A DNA stretch of 7,446 nucleotides, taken from NCBI GenBank assembly GCA_913020235.1, contig CAJWBT010000110.1, positions 1 to 7,446 of the forward strand, given 5' to 3'. Both the position numbers and the translations under genes were made by a program. Each line of letters opens with the position of its first letter. Position 1 is the stretch's first letter. A model generated the notes under the pieces. It was not told where the DNA came from and did no database searches. It saw nothing but the letters and a program-made list of their open reading frames with translations. Origin of the DNA: an uncultured Chloroflexota bacterium. GTDB taxonomy: Bacteria > Chloroflexota > Dehalococcoidia > UBA3495. This document shows positions 5,671 through 7,446 of the stretch, piece after piece.

Positions 5671-5730
5671 AACGGCTGGGAGGGAACGCCGCATAGTTTC
5701 GCCGATGTAAAGCCTTTTACAAGACAGCAC

Positions 5731-5755
5731 ACTCGGTTACGCCCGCCGGCCGAGT
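5731..5755 (-). terminator. Hairpin downstream of the aldolase gene
   Basis: ACTCGG (5731-5736) and CCGAGT (5750-5755) pair around a 13-base loop, 13 bases beyond the aldolase stop on the minus strand. No U-run follows, so termination is only a possibility. Confidence 0.25.
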
Positions 5756-5768
5756 CACCGCAGCCCGT

Positions 5769-6569
5769 TTACGCTCCGGCCTTTTGGGGTGTCGCCTCCC
5801 TGATGCGCTTGGCGGATTCCCGAAGGGAATTCAAAACGATGGTGGGCGGCGCCGGCGCAACGGACGTGTAGCTGACCCCCATCTGTACCAGGTCTTGGGG
5901 CGTAAGGTAGAGGGCCGAGTGGTACACCGGAATGTACACCTTCGCCTTACCGACATTCTTGACTTTGCCGGCCATCTCCTCGAACGCCTGCCGCAGCCTG
6001 GGGTCCCCGGGCTCGGTGATCCCCAGCGCCGCCGAGATGTCCGTGGGGCCCAGGGCGATAAGGTCGACCCCATCCACGCCGGCGATGGCCTCTATCTCGT
6101 CGAAACCCCTCTGGTCCTCGGTCATCACCACCAGGAGTACTTCATCGTTGGAGGTCCGCACGTGGTCTCTCCAGGGCACCGAGCCATAGCCGGCGGCCCT
6201 GGTGCTGCCGGCGCCCCCACGGTCTCCCACCGGCGGGTATCGGACCGCGTCGACGGCCCGCTTGGCGCCCTCGACTCCTGCGATGTGGGGCACCTGGATG
6301 CCCTGGGCGCCCATATCCAGGATCCGCAAGATAAGCTTGGTGTCATTGTCGGGCACCCGAACCACCGAGGTGATGCCCGCCAGGTCCGCCACCCGTATCA
6401 TCTCCCCCACCAGTTGCAGATCGAAGGCGCTGTGCTCCATGTCGATGAACGCGCCATCGAAACCCGCCAGTGCGATGATCTCCACCACCGCGGGGTCGGA
6501 AAACCCAACATGGCTGGCGATGGCCAGTCCCCCCTCACGCATCACCCTCTTGATCCGGTTCTCTCGCAT
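5769..6569 (-). CDS. HpcH/HpaI aldolase family protein
   Basis: A 266-aa class II, divalent-metal-dependent pyruvate aldolase. The family cleaves 4-hydroxy-2-oxo acids, such as 4-hydroxy-2-oxoheptanedioate or 2-keto-3-deoxy-L-rhamnonate, to pyruvate (or an analogue) and an aldehyde. Aligned by eye to E. coli HpaI, the catalytic histidine is H46 (IDMEHSAFD), the pyruvate-binding arginine is R71 (VVRVPDND), and the metal ligands are E151 (VVMTEDQRG) and D177 (LGPTDIS). The family glycine-rich segment YPPVGDRGGAG (111-121) is present. Both length and start fit: the ATG has GGAAGGA four bases upstream. VVMTE replaces the usual VQIET, with the acid conserved, and the tail SVAPAPPT differs from HpaI, so the substrate may differ. 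It is a single gene with a long structured leader. Confidence 0.92.
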   Translation of the reverse strand: MRENRIKRVMREGGLAIASHVGFSDPAVVEIIALAGFDGAFIDMEHSAFDLQLVGEMIRVADLAGITSVVRVPDNDTKLILRILDMGAQGIQVPHIAGVEGAKRAVDAVRYPPVGDRGGAGSTRAAGYGSVPWRDHVRTSNDEVLLVVMTEDQRGFDEIEAIAGVDGVDLIALGPTDISAALGITEPGDPRLRQAFEEMAGKVKNVGKAKVYIPVYHSALYLTPQDLVQMGVSYTSVAPAPPTIVLNSLRESAKRIREATPQKAGA

Positions 6570-6705
6570 ATTGTCCTTCCCCCTTGAAGCTTCATATCCC
6601 GACCAATTGCTTCAGTCACCAGGTTCTTGGCGGTAGTCCTCCCGCCCGCTAGCTCCTTCGGCTGATAATACGCTTCATCGAAATGCTCCCCCCTCCTCGT
6701 AATGG

Positions 6706-6749
6706 AGGGTATGAAGAGCGCAGGCGAAGCCCCGCGCCCATCATACCCT
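6706..6749. promoter_or_regulatory. Long 44-base hairpin in the aldolase leader region
   Basis: The stem is built in three steps: AGGGTATGA/TCATACCCT (nine pairs), GCGC/GCGC (four pairs) and GGC/GCC (three pairs) around a GAA loop, with small internal loops. A competing hairpin CCCTCC-tcgtaat-GGAGGG (6691-6709) shares bases with the outer arm, so the two are mutually exclusive. A run of four T follows on the plus strand only. It could be a regulatory leader structure or a remnant repeat. Confidence 0.45.
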
Positions 6750-6767
6750 TTTCTGGCTGGGTGGGAA
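6740..6767 (-). promoter_or_regulatory. Possible promoter of the aldolase gene
   Basis: On the minus strand, TTCCCA (6767-6762, 4 of 6) and TATGAT (6745-6740, 5 of 6) are 16 bases apart. The start point would be near 6733, giving a leader of about 165 bases. The -10 box lies within the arm of the long hairpin, so one of the two readings may be wrong. Confidence 0.4.
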
Positions 6768-6936
6768 TCTGACTGTTGGCTAGTGAACGAAGCACTTGGC
6801 GCGTCTGCACAACGGATTTGACGAGGGCCATCATCCTCAAGATGGCGCTCAACAAGAGCCTGACTGATCCCGACGAAGATCGAATTTCGGAGGGCTGGCT
6901 TTCGCCCGCGTTTGCCAGGCAGTTGGGGCGACGGTT

Positions 6937-6954
6937 CGGCGCGCCTCCGCGCCG
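6937..6954 (-). terminator. GC hairpin directly after the protease stop
   Basis: On the minus strand CGGCGCG-gagg-CGCGCCG, a perfect seven-pair stem, starts immediately after the TAG. No U-run follows. It is probably a 3'-end stabiliser or a non-canonical terminator. Confidence 0.4.
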
Positions 6955-7446
6955 CTAGCCGGAGCTGGGCCGTTTGCCCAGGGTCACCTCAAGCTGCTCT
7001 CGCTTCTCCCCGTCCCGTATGATGTCCAGGATCACTTTGTCACCGGGCCGGGTGTTGCCGGTCAAGAAGGCGATCAGGTCATTCATTTGCGGTAGGGCCG
7101 TGCCATCTATTGCCACTATGATATCCCCGCCCACCGAGTGTTGCACCCCTTCGATGGTGAACGTCGAGTCGCTTCCATTCAGTCCGGCCCGCTCTGCCGG
7201 GCTGTTCTCGGCGACCTCGATCACCAGGGCCCCGCCTGTCTCTCGGGGGAGGTCCATCCGCTCAGCCACCTCGGGGCGAAGGGTGACGCCGGAGATACCC
7301 AGCCAGGAGTACTCGTAGCGCCCGTCCTCAATGAGCGCCGGTATCACCTGCTTGGCCGTGTTTATGGGCACGGAAAGCCCAATGCCGGTGCTGACGCCGC
7401 TGCGGCTTATGATCTGGGTGGTCACCGCGACCACCCGGCCCTGGCG
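6955..7446 (-). CDS. HtrA/Deg-type trypsin-like serine protease, C-terminal part with PDZ domain (5' cut by window edge)
   Basis: The last 163 residues of a periplasmic or membrane-anchored quality-control protease. The first visible residues RQGRVVAVTTQIISRSG (1-17) and STGIGLSVPINTAKQVI (19-35) are the end of the trypsin-like domain, matching the HtrA segment that follows the catalytic GNSGG. The catalytic serine itself lies just outside the window. A PDZ domain follows, starting at the carboxylate-binding loop WLGISGVTL (48-56) and running through SPAERAGL, GGDIIVAIDG and a final strand to about 158. Only one PDZ domain is present before the stop, as in DegS or many Deg proteins. The frame is open to the right edge, so the internal GTG near 7434 is not the start. 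It is transcribed toward the aldolase gene but is 385 bases away, so it is probably a separate unit. Confidence 0.92.
   Translation of the reverse strand, partial: RQGRVVAVTTQIISRSGVSTGIGLSVPINTAKQVIPALIEDGRYEYSWLGISGVTLRPEVAERMDLPRETGGALVIEVAENSPAERAGLNGSDSTFTIEGVQHSVGGDIIVAIDGTALPQMNDLIAFLTGNTRPGDKVILDIIRDGEKREQLEVTLGKRPSSG

Larger units (their letters stand above)
6570..6954. other. 385-base intergenic region between the aldolase and protease genes
   Basis: Both flanking genes read leftward. It holds the protease 3' hairpin, a possible promoter, a long branched hairpin and a smaller GGCGG/CCGCC hairpin (6629-6633 with 6642-6646) in the aldolase leader. A 60-codon open frame (6776-6958, +) has no ribosome site or recognisable domain, and I do not call it a gene. 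Confidence 0.6.

Noticed and set aside
5784..6587. 267-codon open frame on the + strand
   Set aside because: It is antisense to the HpcH/HpaI aldolase, whose catalytic residues are all conserved. The translation shows no domain and is a GC-rich shadow.
6629..6646. T-box-like antiterminator (GGCGG...CCGCC) in the aldolase leader
   Set aside because: It is only a simple five-pair hairpin. The conserved T-box sequence and specifier stem are absent, and the gene is not amino-acid related.
6776..6958. 60-codon + frame in the intergenic region
   Set aside because: It has a TTG start, no Shine-Dalgarno, no recognisable domain, and ends inside the protease stop and hairpin.

Overview
The window is GC-rich DNA with mostly G or C at third codon positions. 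It carries a loose mixture of catabolic, redox and transport genes in short operons, separated by intergenic inverted-repeat elements. This resembles free-living Chloroflexota (SAR202 / Dehalococcoidia-like lineages), which are rich in molybdenum-hydroxylase subunits, FYGWW-type MFS carriers, HpcH/HpaI aldolases and class III aminotransferases. That assignment is an inference from gene style; there is no rRNA or marker gene to confirm it.

Layout. At 2-655 (+) lies the C-terminal half of a glutamate-1-semialdehyde-aminomutase-like class III aminotransferase, ending in a GC hairpin. It converges on a small YgiN/LsrG-like antibiotic-biosynthesis-monooxygenase (ABM) domain protein at 730-1041 (-), which has a perfect TATAAT box and a structured leader. 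A 365-base divergent spacer carries a palindromic REP/MITE-like repeat. It leads into a redox group on the + strand: a 71-aa CPAC glutaredoxin-like protein (1407-1622), a possible 48-aa CPCC-containing protein (1634-1780), and a single-cysteine WCGD thioredoxin-fold protein (1851-2435). An MFS carrier with a TTG start (2465-3784, -) converges on the last of these. A 414-base divergent spacer follows, with a decayed repeat copy, a dyad, a TTGACA promoter and three 15-base tandem repeats. It drives the 2Fe-2S subunit (4199-4681) and FAD subunit (4695-5564) of a xanthine dehydrogenase / CO dehydrogenase-family enzyme. No molybdenum catalytic subunit is present. A 72-base inverted-repeat element follows. 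Then come an HpcH/HpaI aldolase (5769-6569, -), a structured 385-base spacer, and the C-terminal PDZ part of an HtrA/Deg-type serine protease (6955-7446, -) that runs off the window.

How the genes fit together. The Mo-hydroxylase electron-transfer pair, the aldolase and the carrier are the kinds of parts used to oxidise, cleave and take up small organic acids or aromatic breakdown products, but nothing in the window links them to one substrate. The glutaredoxin and thioredoxin-fold proteins form a small thiol-redox cluster. I see no CRISPR array, phage, transposase, tRNA or rRNA. No wholly novel multi-gene system is evident. The most unusual features are the catalytic-subunit-less S+M pair with tandem repeats in its leader, the small CPCC ORF, and the strongly structured leaders of the ABM and aldolase genes.
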